Origin: an uncultured Merdimonas sp. | GTDB lineage: Bacteria; Bacillota; Clostridia; Lachnospirales; Lachnospiraceae | Assembly: GCA_944375745.1 (NCBI GenBank) | Contig: CALWAV010000052.1 | Location: 1 to 34,903, forward strand | Direction: 5' to 3' | DNA: 34,903 nt | Shown here: positions 1 to 9,308 of the stretch, piece by piece | Layout of the letters: each line of letters opens with the position of its first letter | Numbering within the stretch: the stretch's first letter is position 1 | Program-made: the position numbers and the translations under genes | Notes under the pieces: generated by a model | Told to the model about the DNA's origin: nothing | The model's input: only the letters and a program-made list of their open reading frames with translations | Databases searched by the model: none

Positions 1-196
1 GCGCCGCCAGCTGCTGCTCGCCGCCCAGATGCCCCGCCAGGTACTTGTGTACGTTCAGGTTCGTCACCTCGGCGATCAGCCGTCCGGTTGTGCCGGTGGC
101 GTACAGATTGTGTTTACAGAGAATCCCTCTGTAGGCAATGCAGAAATTCTGCATCAGTTTCTTTTTTGCGTCATGTGCGATTAGTCCAATGTTCAT
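1..196 (-). CDS. mgsA: methylglyoxal synthase, 3' part cut off by window edge
   Basis: MgsA converts dihydroxyacetone phosphate to methylglyoxal and phosphate, a cytoplasmic overflow route off lower glycolysis. The visible 65 residues begin [15 protein letters not shown] and contain the family's N-terminal strand with its conserved His-Asp pair (residues 8-9). They also carry the phosphate-binding TGTTG stretch (34-38), followed by GRLIAE. The C-terminal half, with the remaining active-site residues, lies outside the window. The ATG at 196 is preceded by a GGGGGTG ribosome binding site. The gene follows rodA by 16 bp on the same strand and is probably the last visible member of the mre-min operon. 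The family call is secure; whether the missing part is intact cannot be seen. Confidence 0.9.
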   Translation of the reverse strand, partial: MNIGLIAHDAKKKLMQNFCIAYRGILCKHNLYATGTTGRLIAEVTNLNVHKYLAGHLGGEQQLAA

Positions 197-212
197 AAGG
201 AACACCCCCAAG

Positions 213-1322
213 TTAATATTTTTTCGGCTGCAGACCGACATTCAGGACAAACCCGATTGACATGTACAGCGTCACCAGAGACGTCAATCCATAACTGACA
301 AAAGGAAGCGGTATTCCCGTATTGGGCATCAGTCCCGTGGCCACACAGATATTCACAAAGCTCTGGAACCCGATATACCCTGCAACCCCACAACAGATCA
401 GGGTTCCCGAGAATTCTCTCGAACGTCTGCCAATCTGTATACATTCTAACACAATCAGCGCCAATAGTAAAATAATTGTTGCGCAGCCGATAAAACCAAG
501 CTCTTCACCTGCCACCGCAAAGATAAAGTCCGTCTCCGGCTCCGCGATAAAGCTGCCGTTTTTCACAGAAGACACCAGATTGTTGTTCAGTCCCTTTCCA
601 ACCAGCTGGCCGGATCCGATGGCCATAATGGAATTCTGCTGCTGATATGCGTTATCCGCATACTGTGTCGGATTCAGCCAGGCAAGAATACGAGTTCTCT
701 GATAGTCGTCAATAAGCTGCTGGTCCGGCTGCATAATCAGGCTGATAAAAATTACCGCGGCAGGCACGCCCACCGCCAGGGCTCCGCCGATCAGCTTCCA
801 GTTTAAGCCTGCGATAAAAATCAGGGTCAGGAAAATCACGCACAGAGAAATCGTGGTGGACAGGTCCGGCTGCTGCTCCACCAGCAGGGCCGGGAAGCCA
901 AACAGCAGAACGGACAGTCCCAGGATTTTCCATGTATTCAGCATTTCTTTGTATTTTTCCAGAAATTTCGCAAAAAACAGAATCAGGCAGAGCTTGCACA
1001 GCTCCGAAGGCTGAAACTGAAAGCCGCCCAGCCTGAGCCAGCGGGTCGCTCCATTATTTTCATATCCCAGCGGCGTCAGCACCACAAGAAGGAGCAGCAG
1101 CAGATTAAAAGCATAAATCAGCCAGTAAAACTTCAGGATCCAGTTGTAATCTATCAGCGATATGACAATCATCGCCGCGGTTCCCAGAAACATTCCCAGA
1201 ATCTGCTGATCCTGCACAGATTTCTCAGCGCTTCCAATGACCAGTATTCCTATAATCGTAATGGCAAACACATAACACACAAGCCGGAACCTGTAATCCC
1301 TCACCCGGTACTGTTTTAACAT
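213..1322 (-). CDS. rodA: rod shape-determining protein RodA, SEDS peptidoglycan polymerase
   Basis: This is a 369-residue integral membrane SEDS-family glycosyltransferase. It polymerises lipid II into glycan strands for lateral wall growth together with its partner PBP2, which is encoded in the same operon. Family landmarks are [13 protein letters not shown] after the fourth hydrophobic segment, the loop [18 protein letters not shown] carrying conserved acidic residues, and a C-terminal [17 protein letters not shown]. That last motif continues as GLTSL, where GGSS or GGTS is more usual. About ten hydrophobic segments are visible, which fits the family. The ATG at 1322 follows AGAGGAG. FtsW is the alternative, but the mreBCD/PBP2 context and the length favour RodA. 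minE lies 28 bp upstream and mgsA follows. Confidence 0.93.
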   Translation of the reverse strand: MLKQYRVRDYRFRLVCYVFAITIIGILVIGSAEKSVQDQQILGMFLGTAAMIVISLIDYNWILKFYWLIYAFNLLLLLLVVLTPLGYENNGATRWLRLGGFQFQPSELCKLCLILFFAKFLEKYKEMLNTWKILGLSVLLFGFPALLVEQQPDLSTTISLCVIFLTLIFIAGLNWKLIGGALAVGVPAAVIFISLIMQPDQQLIDDYQRTRILAWLNPTQYADNAYQQQNSIMAIGSGQLVGKGLNNNLVSSVKNGSFIAEPETDFIFAVAGEELGFIGCATIILLLALIVLECIQIGRRSREFSGTLICCGVAGYIGFQSFVNICVATGLMPNTGIPLPFVSYGLTSLVTLYMSIGFVLNVGLQPKKY

Positions 1323-1350
1323 AATCTCCTCTGTCCTTTTCCCTAACCGG

Positions 1351-1632
1351 CTATCTCCTCTCTGTCTGATGCTTCAGATCCTTAATCGGAATGTTTGCGC
1401 ACAGAGCCGGCACACGGCCATTGGACCCGTCAGACTCCGTCTGGGTAATCTGAATGTCCAGATGATCGCAGTCGATCTCCATGTACTTTGAGATAACCTT
1501 GATAATGTCATTTTTAATCAGTTCCATAACCTCAGGAGAGCAGTTTGCCCTGTCTGAAATCAGAAGAAGCTTCAGGCGATCCTTCGCCACATCTCCGGAA
1601 CTTTTTCTCCGGAAAAAATCCATCAGCGCCAT
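1351..1632 (-). CDS. minE: cell division topological specificity factor MinE
   Basis: This 93-residue protein stimulates the MinD ATPase and releases MinCD from the membrane, which drives Min oscillation and keeps the division inhibitor away from midcell. It starts MALMDFFRRK, a membrane-binding amphipathic N-terminus. The anti-MinCD region follows, with AKDRLKLLLISDRA (residues 16-29), and then the dimerising topological-specificity domain with EVMELIKNDIIKVISKYMEID and a later IPIKDLKHQ. The length matches the family. It is 18 bp downstream of minD and ends in TAG. The presence of minE, which the B. subtilis Min locus lacks, indicates an oscillating Min system. Confidence 0.93.
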   Translation of the reverse strand: MALMDFFRRKSSGDVAKDRLKLLLISDRANCSPEVMELIKNDIIKVISKYMEIDCDHLDIQITQTESDGSNGRVPALCANIPIKDLKHQTERR

Positions 1633-1650
1633 AATTCTTTCCCCCCTCGC

Positions 1651-2436
1651 TTATTTGAACAGCTTCGCTATCTTCGCAAAGAATCCGCCATTGGTTTCCA
1701 GATTCATCAGAGGAACCTCCTCACCCAGAATTCTTTTGCAGATATTCATATAAGCGGTTCCCGCAAGAGAGGAATCTCCCGCAAGGGGCTCGCCCTGATT
1801 TGTGGCAATGACGATGTGCTCATCATCGGGCACCGCGCCGATCAAATCAATGGCAAGAATGTCTATGACATCCTCAATGGACATCATATCGCCGCGCTTT
1901 ACCATATCCATGCGCAGACGGTTTACAATCAGGTTGATTCTGTGGATGTCATTTGCCTCCAGAAGGCCGATGATCCGGTCCGCGTCACGGATGGCGGACA
2001 CCTCCGGGGTGGTGACAATCAGCGCCCGGTCCGCTGCCGCAATAGCATTTTTAAAGCCCTGCTCGATGCCTGCCGGGCAGTCAAGCAGTATGTAATCAAA
2101 TTCAGGCCGGAGCTCATCAATCAGCTTCACCATCTGCTCCGGATTTACCGCCGTCTTATCTCTCGTCTGCGCGGAAGGAAGGAGGAAGAGATTGGAATAC
2201 CGCTTGTCCTTAATCAGCGCCTGCTTCATACGGCAGTTTCCTTCTACTACGTCTACCAGGTTGTAGACGATCCTGTTCTCCAGGCCCATCACCACGTCCA
2301 GATTTCTAAGACCGATATCCGTATCGATCATCACAACGCTTTTCCCAAGCTTTGCAAGACCTGTACCGATATTCGCCGTGGAAGTCGTCTTTCCCACGCC
2401 GCCTTTTCCGGATGTAATTACAATTACTTCACTCAT
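1651..2436 (-). CDS. minD: septum site-determining ATPase MinD
   Basis: MinD is a membrane-associated ParA-type ATPase that recruits MinC and is released by MinE. The start is taken as the ATG at 2436, because GGAGG sits at ideal spacing before it. An in-frame TTG at 2451 overlaps that ribosome binding site and is unlikely to be used. The 261-residue product has the deviant Walker A motif GKGGVGKT at residues 10-17 (signature Lys11, P-loop Lys16), DTDIGLRNLD for the switch I region, and LLDCPAGIE for switch II. It ends in an amphipathic membrane-targeting helix, FFAKIAKLFK. It lies between minC and minE. Confidence 0.96.
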   Translation of the reverse strand: MSEVIVITSGKGGVGKTTSTANIGTGLAKLGKSVVMIDTDIGLRNLDVVMGLENRIVYNLVDVVEGNCRMKQALIKDKRYSNLFLLPSAQTRDKTAVNPEQMVKLIDELRPEFDYILLDCPAGIEQGFKNAIAAADRALIVTTPEVSAIRDADRIIGLLEANDIHRINLIVNRLRMDMVKRGDMMSIEDVIDILAIDLIGAVPDDEHIVIATNQGEPLAGDSSLAGTAYMNICKRILGEEVPLMNLETNGGFFAKIAKLFK

Positions 2437-2459
2437 AGCTTTTTCCTCCAAACCCTTTT

Positions 2460-3161
2460 CTATAAATTGATATCATTCAGAACTTCTTTTGTAATAGGTT
2501 CTATATAAATATTTCCTTCCTCCACAAACGCAATCTTCGGCGTATCCTCTTCCTTTTTCTTACGGAGGCTCCGGACAGGCCTGCTGTCAGAGCTTCTCGC
2601 AATCACATCGCCAATGCGGATCTGCATGGGGTCCATGGACAGGGCCGCCACAAAAGCGGACTCATTTCCGGAAGCGCCCACATAGACATTTCCCTTCAGA
2701 GTTCCCAGCACAATCACATTTCCCTTGGACACGACCCTGGCGCCGGGATTCACATCACCGAGAATCACTATGCTTGTCTCCGATTCCAGCACCTGGCCGG
2801 AACGCAGGGTTCCTTTATAAAAGCGGCCGTCCTGAAGGTTCATCAGGTCGCTGTCCCCGCCCTGTTTCTGCCGCTCCAAAGCCTGCTTCATAGCTGTCTC
2901 TGTGGCCTCATTCTCGTCCACAATGCAGGCAATCTGAATCTGGCAGTTCTCCGATATGATATCGGAAAGCTCCAGCTCCTCTTCAAAGGAAAGCTTTCTT
3001 CCCTGAAAGCACAGAGCCATCTGAACACTTCCGAAGAATTTGGCGGAGGATCTGAACTTTTCCGCCACATCCTTCTTCAGTGTCTCCCAGTCTGTCTTCT
3101 CATCCAAAACCACAATCAATCCATGTCTGTTGCTTTTTATGACAACCGATTGGTTTGACAT
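2460..3161 (-). CDS. minC: septum formation inhibitor MinC
   Basis: MinC is the FtsZ-antagonising partner of MinD. The 233-residue protein has an N-terminal FtsZ-binding domain (about 1-105: SVVIKSNRHGLIVVLDE, then FFGSVQMALCFQGRKLSFEEE). The C-terminal right-handed beta-helix domain (about 113-205) is shown by RSGQVLESETSIVILGDVNPGA, KGNVIVLGTLKGNVYVGA and MDPMQIRIGDVIARS, where MinD binds. A short charged extension, RSLRKKKEEDTPKIAF, precedes the end. The ATG at 3161 lies 12 bp after the PBP2 stop codon, with AGGAG and GAGGG upstream. It ends in TAG, 23 bp before the minD ATG. Confidence 0.93.
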   Translation of the reverse strand: MSNQSVVIKSNRHGLIVVLDEKTDWETLKKDVAEKFRSSAKFFGSVQMALCFQGRKLSFEEELELSDIISENCQIQIACIVDENEATETAMKQALERQKQGGDSDLMNLQDGRFYKGTLRSGQVLESETSIVILGDVNPGARVVSKGNVIVLGTLKGNVYVGASGNESAFVAALSMDPMQIRIGDVIARSSDSRPVRSLRKKKEEDTPKIAFVEEGNIYIEPITKEVLNDINL

Positions 3162-3173
3162 CCCTCTTCACTC

Positions 3174-6077
3174 CTAATCTGCAATATTCTGTCCTGTGGA
3201 ACCGCTGGCTGTTCCTGTCAGAATCTGCTCTTCATCCACAAGATTATAATAATACTTAAACAGGTCCGCCGCAACCTCTGCAGAATTTGCGGAGGTATAG
3301 CCATTGGCAATACGCACGGCCACCGCAATCTCCGGATCCTCATAAGGAGCAAATCCGATAAACAGCGCGTGGTTTGGATGGCTCCTGCTCTGCTGGGCCG
3401 TACCGGTCTTTCCGGCCACATTCAGTCCCAGCTCGCTTAAAGCGTTCAGAGAAGTAGTATCCTCCGCCACCAGGCGCATTCCCTGCTGTACCGCGTCCCA
3501 GCTGCTGTCTGCGATATCCACCTGGTTGTAAAGCTCAGGCGCATATTCCTCAATCAGCTCTCCGTCCGCGGACTCCAGCCGGTCAAGAAGAGTCAGATTA
3601 TAGCAGCTGCCCCGGTTTGCGAGGGTAGCCACATATCTGCCGATATGAGACAGGGAAAATGCATTGGTACCCTGTCCGATAGAAGACCGGACCGCGTCCT
3701 CGTCTGAAATCTGAGGATCATACTCGGAAAGCTCCAGGCCTGACTTCTCGCCAAGTCCGAACATTCTCGCATATTTTTCCAGCGTCGCCAGACCCCTGTC
3801 TGAATTGTAGCTCTGACCGCTGCGGCCCCCTGAAAGGCGGTAGCCTACCTCATAGAAAAAGTAGTTGCAGGAATCCCGGATAGCTGTTATCACAGTCTCA
3901 TTTCCATGATGGCCTCCATACTGGTTGAAAATCCAGCAGGTGGGAGAAGGGGTAATCTCCGTAAAACGTCCGGCTCCATAAATAACAGAGGAAGGGGTAA
4001 TCACTCCCTCTTCCAGGCCTGCTATAGCCACAATCGGTTTGAAGGTGGAACCGGGCGCCAGGTTTTCCTGGGTCACACGGTTGATAAAGGGTGACGACAG
4101 GTCCCGCCGCAGGCTGTTGTAATATTCAGAGTCCATTACATTGGTCAGACGGTTGTTGTCATAGCTGGGATAAGTGACACATGCCAGCGTATCCCCGGTA
4201 TTTACATCCACAATGATAATTCCGCCGCTGCAGGGCTCCAGAGCCAGCTGAGCCGGCGTAATCTCCAGATTCGAGATTTTGTCAATCATGAAATTGTAGG
4301 CGCTGATGGTGCCGGCTGTCAGGCCTGCCACCGACGCCTCATCATATTCCAAGACTCCCTGATCATATAACAGGAGGCATACTTCTCTCCCGGACATCTG
4401 ATCATCCAGCAGCATGTACTTGTAAAGCATCTTGCCGAATTCCATGTCCTCCATCAGTTCCTGGCTGATATAATCCAGCACAGACTGGTAGATCTCCTCA
4501 GAGTCCAGGTACAAATCATCACCGGAAATTTTGGTTACATCAATCCAGTTCATGGAAATGGCGTACTGCAGATACTCTCTGAGGCTGATGACCTCATCTG
4601 TAGTCCAGGCAATATATGTGGCGTCAGAAGTGTCTACCGCGTCGCTCATCAGCACCTGGTTGTCTCCCATCAGAACATTTGCCACGATGTAGCTCATATA
4701 ATTCTTCATTTCCTGGGAAAGATTCTGATAAGCCGCAGCGTTTTCATTGTTCAGCTCCGCCATAATTTCACTGACTGCCTGCTCCCTTTTAGTCAGAAAA
4801 CGCTGATATACGCTCTTTTCCAGATCTGTGGCGTCATCTTCTGAAAAGTGTGTAATATCAATAATATAATTGTCAATCAGAGCATAATATACATCATAAA
4901 TCGGAATCATAATTTCAGAAGCGCTGTCATTGCCCTGAATATATTCCTTTGTATTCTGGATCTTGGATACCAGAATGCCTGCCAGCTTCTGCTCAAGAAT
5001 CTGGTAAGCAGCCATCTGCAGATCCTTGTCGATGGTCAGATATACGTCATTTCCCGGCACCGGATCCTGCTGCTCGGCAACCTCAAGCACACGGCCCACG
5101 CTGTCCACGTACATCTTTTCATAGCCCTTGGTGCCCTGAAGCTCCGTCTCCATATACTGCTCGATACCGGATTTTCCCACGATATCATTGAGCTCATAGT
5201 CCGGATTTTCCTCCTGAAGGCTTTCCAGTTCCTCCTGAGAGGCCTTGCCGATATATCCGATAATCGAAGAGAAATAAATACTGTCCGGATAAACCCGGCG
5301 GCTGCTCTGCTCGATGTCTGCTCCCTGAAGCTCGTTCTGATTTTCCAGAACGGCTGCCACTGTCTCCTCGGAAACATCTGTCGCCACGGTGGTGGCCACA
5401 TAGCGCATATAGCTGTTTGCAGAGATACCGAAACGGATCGTCGCAATCTGAAGCTGCTCCTCCGGCGTGTAGCCGTCTACGGAGATTCCATATCTTTCCT
5501 TTTCTTTCTCTGTATAGGAAGACTTGATATCATATCTTTCAGCGCTGCACATATACTCCATCAGAGTATCCGCAGAAGCCAGCTCTTCGCTGGGCTCCAG
5601 CTCACTAACCCGAGTCTTTCCATATACATCGGCTTTTAAACGCATCAGGGAGGTGCCTGTCAGAGAATATTCATATCCTCCGTTCTGGTACACAATTCCC
5701 AGATCACTTACCACGCTGTCTCCGTTTTTCTCTATCAGCTTGATCAGCTTGTAAATTGTCTCGTTCAGCTGGGCGTTCTTCGTTCTTGTGTCCGGATAGC
5801 TTCCATTATCCTGGATGGTCACCGAATAGGACAGCTCGCTGTAAGCCAGAACTTCTCCGTTCCGGTCATAAATATTTCCTCTCGTGCTGGCCAGGGATAC
5901 TTCCCGCTCCGTACGCAGAGAAAAGGATTCCTGATACTCCGCCCCTCTTACAATCTGCAGATAAAACACCCTGTACAGCAGAATTCCGAAAAACACCGTA
6001 AAAATGGCGCTTAACAGAAACGTACGTGATTTTATGATATTCCACAGGGCATCTCTGATTTCTCTGAACAGTCTCAC
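3174..6077 (-). CDS. mrdA: penicillin-binding protein 2, class B transpeptidase with large internal insertion
   Basis: This 967-residue class B PBP cross-links peptidoglycan during elongation with RodA. One N-terminal membrane anchor (about 16-40) is followed by the pedestal/dimerisation region, where RGNIYDRNGEVLAYSE is recognisable. Transpeptidase motifs are all present: STFK with Ser677 and Lys680, SCN at 736-738, and KTG at 890-892. The protein is much longer than E. coli PBP2. About 240 residues, mostly helical and acidic, lie between VYLTIDKDLQ (starting at 345) and GGIIIVDVNTG (starting at 618). The start is GTG at 6077, overlapping the mreD stop as GTGA, with GGAGG upstream. The C-terminus ends in a short Ser/Thr/Gly-rich tail. 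A SpoVD/PBP3 paralogue is possible, but the mreD and rodA neighbours favour PBP2. Confidence 0.93.
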   Translation of the reverse strand: MRLFREIRDALWNIIKSRTFLLSAIFTVFFGILLYRVFYLQIVRGAEYQESFSLRTEREVSLASTRGNIYDRNGEVLAYSELSYSVTIQDNGSYPDTRTKNAQLNETIYKLIKLIEKNGDSVVSDLGIVYQNGGYEYSLTGTSLMRLKADVYGKTRVSELEPSEELASADTLMEYMCSAERYDIKSSYTEKEKERYGISVDGYTPEEQLQIATIRFGISANSYMRYVATTVATDVSEETVAAVLENQNELQGADIEQSSRRVYPDSIYFSSIIGYIGKASQEELESLQEENPDYELNDIVGKSGIEQYMETELQGTKGYEKMYVDSVGRVLEVAEQQDPVPGNDVYLTIDKDLQMAAYQILEQKLAGILVSKIQNTKEYIQGNDSASEIMIPIYDVYYALIDNYIIDITHFSEDDATDLEKSVYQRFLTKREQAVSEIMAELNNENAAAYQNLSQEMKNYMSYIVANVLMGDNQVLMSDAVDTSDATYIAWTTDEVISLREYLQYAISMNWIDVTKISGDDLYLDSEEIYQSVLDYISQELMEDMEFGKMLYKYMLLDDQMSGREVCLLLYDQGVLEYDEASVAGLTAGTISAYNFMIDKISNLEITPAQLALEPCSGGIIIVDVNTGDTLACVTYPSYDNNRLTNVMDSEYYNSLRRDLSSPFINRVTQENLAPGSTFKPIVAIAGLEEGVITPSSVIYGAGRFTEITPSPTCWIFNQYGGHHGNETVITAIRDSCNYFFYEVGYRLSGGRSGQSYNSDRGLATLEKYARMFGLGEKSGLELSEYDPQISDEDAVRSSIGQGTNAFSLSHIGRYVATLANRGSCYNLTLLDRLESADGELIEEYAPELYNQVDIADSSWDAVQQGMRLVAEDTTSLNALSELGLNVAGKTGTAQQSRSHPNHALFIGFAPYEDPEIAVAVRIANGYTSANSAEVAADLFKYYYNLVDEEQILTGTASGSTGQNIAD

Positions 6078-6640
6078 TCAAAATCCTCCGTATGCTTATC
6101 TGTTCCGCCCGGCTTTCCGGACATTGCGGAATATTCCGAAGGCGGTTCCTCCCATCGTTCCAGCATCCGGTTCAGCCGCCGGAGCAGACGGTACATCACC
6201 ATGGTCACCACAACGGTATACACCATCTCCGGGAGTATAATACGCGTAAGATAAAAGCCAAATTCAAATCTGCTTCGCATCAGAAACATGAAAAAATAAA
6301 CACTCAGTCCGTATACCAGCTCCGAAAGCGTAATCCAGATCATGGGAAGCTTGATGTCCTCATCATAAAACATCATATGGAACAGGCCGCTTCCATATCC
6401 CAGAAACATATACAGAAGAGCGTAAAAACCAAAAAGGCTTCCAAAAAAGATATCCACCAGAAGTCCGCAGAAAAATCCTACCGTCATTCCTTCCTTTTCT
6501 CCCCGCATAAATCCCAGGGAAGTGGTGACGATCAGGAGAAGATTCGGGGAGATACCTGCCAGAGCCAGCGCCTGGAACACGGTACATTGTAAAATAAAGC
6601 ACACGATAATCAAAACCGCAATGACCGCTTTCCGTCTCAT
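6074..6640 (-). CDS. mreD: rod shape-determining protein MreD
   Basis: MreD is the small integral membrane subunit of the elongasome. The 188-residue product starts MRRKAVIAVLIIVCFILQC and has five to six hydrophobic segments, including SLGFMRGEKEGMTVGFFCGLLVDIFFG, which is typical of the family. The ATG at 6640 is chosen because AGGAG lies 8 nt upstream. An in-frame GTG at 6649 directly abuts that ribosome binding site and is implausible. The stop overlaps the PBP2 start by 4 nt, suggesting translational coupling. mreC is immediately upstream. Confidence 0.9.
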   Translation of the reverse strand: MRRKAVIAVLIIVCFILQCTVFQALALAGISPNLLLIVTTSLGFMRGEKEGMTVGFFCGLLVDIFFGSLFGFYALLYMFLGYGSGLFHMMFYDEDIKLPMIWITLSELVYGLSVYFFMFLMRSRFEFGFYLTRIILPEMVYTVVVTMVMYRLLRRLNRMLERWEEPPSEYSAMSGKPGGTDKHTEDFE

Positions 6641-6655
6641 CCCTTTCACTCCTGT

Positions 6656-7513
6656 CTATTCTTCTTCTACACTCTGCTTCAAATCTGTAATGACCAGCAC
6701 GGAATGGAGATGCTCGAAATCCACCGCCGGGGTCAGCGTTCCCGATCTGGTCAGGTTATTGGAATCCAGCGTCAGCTCATTGATATAGCCAATCAGAATT
6801 CCTGAATGATATTTATCGCTGACATGTGAGGTCACCACTGTGTCGCCGATGGACGCTTCCCCTTCCGGATCCCGCAGCTGATTGATCTGAATCAGGCCTG
6901 TCTCCATCAGCTGCAGATCCCCTTTTACGAAACACAGATCGGAAGTGGACAGAACCTGGGCGCTCACATTGCTCATGTCATCAATAATGGAACGCACCCT
7001 GGCCCAGTTGTCTCCCACCGCGGTCACGATGCCCACCAGGCCGCTTCCCGCAATCACATTCATATCCACCGCGATGCCGTCAGAGGATCCCTTGTCAATC
7101 ACAAAGGTATTGAACCAGTTTCCCGCGTCACTGGCAATGATATTGGCTGCTACTTTATTGTACTCACTGTAGGTCTGATCCAGGGCATAGAGCTCCTCCA
7201 GCTCCTGCAGCCGGTACTGGTTCTGCATCAGCCGGCTGTTCTCCATGGTCAGCTCGTCCACCTGGGCCTGAAGCTCCTGGCTTCGTGCCTGGGCATCCGC
7301 CAGATCTTCAAGACTGTCCGCCCTGTCCCTGGCCCAGCCTCCCACCGCGTTGATTCCCCGCTCAAAGGGCACAAACACATACCCTGAGATTCTGCCGAGA
7401 GTCTCTCCCGCGAACCCGGTGGCATAGGAGGCAAACATCATGCCGATGCATAGAAGAGCCAGCGCCGCAAATATGTATTTTGACGGCACGGAAAAACGAT
7501 TTTTTTTCTTCAT
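6656..7513 (-). CDS. mreC: rod shape-determining protein MreC
   Basis: MreC is the bitopic elongasome scaffold linking cytoplasmic MreB to RodA and PBP2. The 285-residue protein has one N-terminal transmembrane helix (about 12-34, KYIFAALALLCIGMMFASYA). A coiled coil follows (about 60-120, with ARSQELQAQVDELTMENSRL). The double beta-barrel domain contains VAANIIASDAGNWFNTFVIDKG, GLVGIVTAVGDNWARVRSIID, and GDTVVTSHVSDKYHSGILIGYI. The order mreB-mreC-mreD is intact, with 12 bp to mreB. The start ATG is close to GGTGGAGT. It ends in TAG. Confidence 0.95.
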   Translation of the reverse strand: MKKKNRFSVPSKYIFAALALLCIGMMFASYATGFAGETLGRISGYVFVPFERGINAVGGWARDRADSLEDLADAQARSQELQAQVDELTMENSRLMQNQYRLQELEELYALDQTYSEYNKVAANIIASDAGNWFNTFVIDKGSSDGIAVDMNVIAGSGLVGIVTAVGDNWARVRSIIDDMSNVSAQVLSTSDLCFVKGDLQLMETGLIQINQLRDPEGEASIGDTVVTSHVSDKYHSGILIGYINELTLDSNNLTRSGTLTPAVDFEHLHSVLVITDLKQSVEEE

Positions 7514-7525
7514 ACTCCACCTGAA

Positions 7526-8533
7526 TTATTTGTAATCCTGCTCTTTTGTAATAAAGGTCAGACTGCGGAATTCTTTTTCCTTGATGACCCGCTCCAGGCC
7601 TCTGGCCACACACTCCTCCGGCTTCTCCACCAGATTTACCTTAATGTTTGTGGCATCCGCAATGAGCCCGTCCAGCCCCTTCAGATTGGCTACGCCTCCG
7701 GTCAGGAAAATACCGTTCCGGATAATATCCACACCCAGCTCAGGCGGAGTGCGCTCCAGAATCATCTTTATGGCATCCACGATGGATTTCAGCTGCTCCG
7801 CGATGGCATTTGCCACGAAATCAGCAGTAATCTCCAGCAGCGCCGGAAGTCCCAGGGCCATATTGCGGCCGCAGATTTCCCGTCTGGTCGTGGTGTCGCC
7901 CGGCTGATAGCCCAGCTCATTTTTCAGAAATTCCGCTGTCTTATTTCCGATAAAGTATCCGTATTCCCGGCGGATAGCGCTGGAGATCGCCTCGTCAATC
8001 TTGTTTCCGCCGTTTTTGATCAGCTTGCTGGTCACGGTTCCGCCCAGAGAGAGAATGGAAATCTCTGTGGTGTCAGCGCCCACGTCCACCAGCATCACAC
8101 CCTGGGCCTGAGTCACATCCAGGCCAAGGCCCAGGCCTGCCGCTACCGGCTTGTCAATCAGCTCCACATTTTTTGTCTTGATTCCTGTTCCGTGAATCAA
8201 AGTGGTAAACACACGATCCTGCACGTCCGTAGGCAGGGCCACGATAAACTCCGCCCCCTTCAGGCTTCCCTTGGTGCGCTCCTCCAGAAAGGCTCTTAAA
8301 AACTGCTGCATATAAGTAATGCTGGCCACCGTGCCAAAGGACATGGGATACAGAACCTCAATATTGGCCGGCGCCTTCTCATGCATGTCAAAAGCCTCGT
8401 TTCCATAGGCAATCATGCCCTTCTTTTCCTCAATCGCCACCATATTCTTCTCGCAGTATATGGTATCGCTTTCTTTGCTGTAAATCTTTATGCTGCTTGT
8501 TCCAAAGTCGCAGCCAAAACTCTGTGCAGACAT
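7526..8533 (-). CDS. mreB: cell shape-determining actin homologue MreB
   Basis: MreB polymerises into membrane-bound filaments that guide the elongasome. The 335-residue protein has the ASKHA fold landmarks: phosphate-1 CDFGTSSIK (8-16), connect-1 around ELIDKPVAAGLGLGL, phosphate-2 VDVGADTTEIS, and the adenosine motif FLTGGVANL. The length is normal for MreB. The ATG at 8533 follows GGGAG at good spacing. It is 27 bp after radC and 12 bp before mreC. An Mbl or MreBH paralogue is possible in name, but its position at the head of mreCD makes MreB the natural call. Confidence 0.95.
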   Translation of the reverse strand: MSAQSFGCDFGTSSIKIYSKESDTIYCEKNMVAIEEKKGMIAYGNEAFDMHEKAPANIEVLYPMSFGTVASITYMQQFLRAFLEERTKGSLKGAEFIVALPTDVQDRVFTTLIHGTGIKTKNVELIDKPVAAGLGLGLDVTQAQGVMLVDVGADTTEISILSLGGTVTSKLIKNGGNKIDEAISSAIRREYGYFIGNKTAEFLKNELGYQPGDTTTRREICGRNMALGLPALLEITADFVANAIAEQLKSIVDAIKMILERTPPELGVDIIRNGIFLTGGVANLKGLDGLIADATNIKVNLVEKPEECVARGLERVIKEKEFRSLTFITKEQDYK

Positions 8534-8560
8534 TGTGGTCTCCCTCTCTTTCTTCTGTTC

Positions 8561-9250
8561 CTATGATAGTATTCCCCGTTCTCTTAAAGAGCTATAACAC
8601 CGATCGCCTATGATCACATGATCCAAAAGCTGGATTCCCAGAAGCTCTCCGCCTTTGCTGATCCGCTTTGTGACCCGGATATCCTCCAGGCTCGGCGAGG
8701 GATCGCCGCTGGGGTGATTATGAACCAGAACCAGCTGCACGGCATGAACTTCCAGCGCTTCCAGGAAAATTTCCCTGGGCGATATAATCGAAGCATTCAC
8801 TGTGCCCTTAAACATCAGCTTCTCCCGGAGCAGCTTGTTTCTGGTGTTCAGAAACAGCGCGATCAGATGCTCCTGTTCCTTATGGCGGAGTTCTTCCATA
8901 AAATAATCCGCTATGGTCGCCGGCGTGTCAAAGCAGAGCTTTTCTCCCGCGGATGCCTTTGCCATCCGCGCCGCCAGTTCCGCCAGGCACTTCAGCTGTA
9001 CCGCCTTGACCTTTCCGATTCCCTTAAGCTTCGTCAGACGCTCCAGGGGAATCCGGCACAGCCCCTCCAGTCCCTCATAGTCCGGCAGGCTTAAGATACG
9101 GGCCGCCAGCTGGCAGACATTCTCTCCTTCTGTCCCGGTCCGTAAGATAACGGCCAGAAGCTCCGGGTCGGAAAGCGCTCCCGGTCCGCAGGCGAGACAC
9201 TTCTCATAAGGACGCTCTTCTCTGTATAAATTCTTCATCGTTGTCGTCAT
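8561..9250 (-). CDS. radC: RadC family JAMM/JAB domain protein (DUF2466)
   Basis: The 229-residue protein has an N-terminal helix-hairpin-helix-like region (IPLERLTKLKGIGKVKAVQLK). Its C-terminal JAMM metal-binding domain has VLVHNHPSGDPSPSLED, that is H-x-H plus a downstream Asp, and an upstream Glu-containing strand (REIFLEALE). Despite its name it is not established as a DNA repair protein; a metallopeptidase or nuclease-like role is inferred for the family. The ATG at 9250 is preceded by AAGGAGAAGCC. A longer in-frame reading to 9337 has no ribosome binding site and overlaps the DUF4321 end. radC next to mreB is a conserved Firmicute arrangement. It ends in TAG. Confidence 0.93.
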   Translation of the reverse strand: MTTTMKNLYREERPYEKCLACGPGALSDPELLAVILRTGTEGENVCQLAARILSLPDYEGLEGLCRIPLERLTKLKGIGKVKAVQLKCLAELAARMAKASAGEKLCFDTPATIADYFMEELRHKEQEHLIALFLNTRNKLLREKLMFKGTVNASIISPREIFLEALEVHAVQLVLVHNHPSGDPSPSLEDIRVTKRISKGGELLGIQLLDHVIIGDRCYSSLRERGILS

Positions 9251-9308
9251 GGCTTCTCCTTTTCCTGCGCTCTCCAGGCAGCGGATATCCCTTCCGGCAA
9301 CTCTTTTC

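Noticed and set aside
2437..2451. Longer MinD starting at TTG 2451
   Set aside because: The extra codons contain the GGAGG ribosome binding site of the ATG at 2436, and MinD proteins start at the strand just before the P-loop.
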